The notes under the pieces: generated by a model
Seen by the model: only the letters and a program-made list of their open reading frames with translations
Told to the model about the DNA's origin: nothing
The model's database searches: none
In this document: positions 63,426-64,000 of the stretch, in pieces
How the letters are laid out: each line of letters begins with the position of its first letter
How positions within the stretch are numbered: position 1 is the first letter of the stretch
Made by a program: the position numbers and the translations under genes
NCBI RefSeq assembly: GCF_902506535.1
Contig: NZ_LR733826.1
Location: forward strand, 651,079 to 715,078
Length of the DNA stretch: 64,000 bases
Origin: Pseudomonas sp. 8Z
GTDB taxonomy: Bacteria; Pseudomonadota; Gammaproteobacteria; Pseudomonadales; Pseudomonadaceae
Reading direction: 5' to 3'

Positions 63426-64000
63426 TCAGCGACCCGATTTGATCTTGGTCCAACTGCGGGTCATGTTGCGCTGCACGGCAGGCGCCAGATCCGGGAAGGT
63501 GTAGATCTTCTTCAGCACTTCAGGGCTTGGGTAGACGCCCGGATCAGTGCGCAGAGTCTCGTCCACCAGCGGCGTGGCAGCGGCGTTACCGTTGGGGAAC
63601 TGCACGTAGTTGGTGATGCTGGCCATCACTTCCGGCTTCATCAGGTAGTTGAGGAAGGTGTGCGCAGCCTCGACGTTCTTGGCATCAGCCGGCACGGCGA
63701 GCATGTCGAAGAAGGAACCAGCGCCCTCTTTCGGAATGTTGTAGCCGACGGTCACACCATTCTTGGCTTCTTCAGCGCGAGCCTTGGCCTGGTAGATATC
63801 ACCCGAGTAGCCGATGGCGACGCAGATGTTGCCGTTGGCCAGGTCGGAGATGTACTTGGAGCTGTGGAAGTAGGCCACAGACGGGCGAATCTTCATGAAC
63901 AGCTCTTCGGCTTTCTTCAGCTCATCGCTCTTGCTGCTATCCGGGGCATAACCCAGGTAGTGCAGTGCGGCTGGCAGGATTTCGGTCGGCGAGTCGAGGA
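63426..64000 (-). CDS. Periplasmic polyamine-binding protein SpuD-like (cut by window edge)
   Basis: The C-terminal 190 or so residues of a PotF-type binding protein; the gene continues beyond 64000. It is similar throughout to the SpuE-like protein ([45 protein letters not shown], ending [14 protein letters not shown]). In P. aeruginosa SpuD, the putrescine-preferring protein, precedes SpuE, which fits the order here. The open frame has no start inside the window. Confidence 0.9.
   Translation of the reverse strand, partial: LDSPTEILPAALHYLGYAPDSSKSDELKKAEELFMKIRPSVAYFHSSKYISDLANGNICVAIGYSGDIYQAKARAEEAKNGVTVGYNIPKEGAGSFFDMLAVPADAKNVEAAHTFLNYLMKPEVMASITNYVQFPNGNAAATPLVDETLRTDPGVYPSPEVLKKIYTFPDLAPAVQRNMTRSWTKIKSGR

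Overview
The window looks like a chromosomal segment of a high-GC Pseudomonas. The evidence is the gene families and their order: dusA-tal-RssC/RssB-PilZ, the spuDEFGH polyamine order, an OprD porin, a Wss-type cellulose operon and the 5S sequence. A member of the mendocina/oleovorans group is a reasonable guess, but that is inference. No prophage, CRISPR array or tRNA gene was seen.

Layout. 1-11.3 kb is ordinary core sequence: an amidotransferase-like protein with a small monooxygenase-fold protein, a LysR regulator, an ABC exporter, a DsbA-family protein, TrhO, a BolA protein, a DUF2804 protein, fumarase C with a flavodoxin-fold reductase, and an EamA exporter. 11.3-14.8 kb is a scar of insertion-sequence pieces around an intact OprD porin; it also keeps the first 34 codons of a lost AraD1-type hydrolase gene. 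14.9-29.3 kb is a catabolic island: a TRAP transporter, three fumarylacetoacetate-hydrolase-fold enzymes, IclR and LysR regulators, a UxaA/GarD-type dehydratase, a ketoglutarate-semialdehyde dehydrogenase, a shikimate-dehydrogenase-like enzyme and a Gfo/Idh oxidoreductase. 29.6-42.5 kb returns to core genes: dusA, tal, RssC/RssB, PilZ, a chemoreceptor, an antiporter, a two-component system with two PepSY proteins, a patatin and queD. 42.6-43.5 kb holds a 5'-truncated orphan 5S rRNA and a diverged inverted repeat. 43.5-58.8 kb is an acetylated-cellulose (Wss/Bcs) operon of ten genes. 59-64 kb is the spuDEFGH polyamine uptake operon, with spuD cut by the window edge.

How the genes fit together. 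In the island, the TRAP system would import an acidic sugar-like compound. The UxaA/GarD dehydratase, the XylX-like dehydratase and the semialdehyde dehydrogenase form a plausible route to 2-oxoglutarate (Weimberg logic). Two perfect palindromes of the TGGAAY-N3-RTTCCA type, one before the TRAP genes and one before the iclR operon, look like operators of the local IclR protein. A second, LysR-type motif occurs before the dehydratase gene, before the AraD1 remnant near the porin, and more weakly in the lysR/fah divergent region, linking the scar region to the island. The cellulose operon carries a complete synthesis and export set followed by an acetylation module with two tandem WssF-like SGNH proteins.
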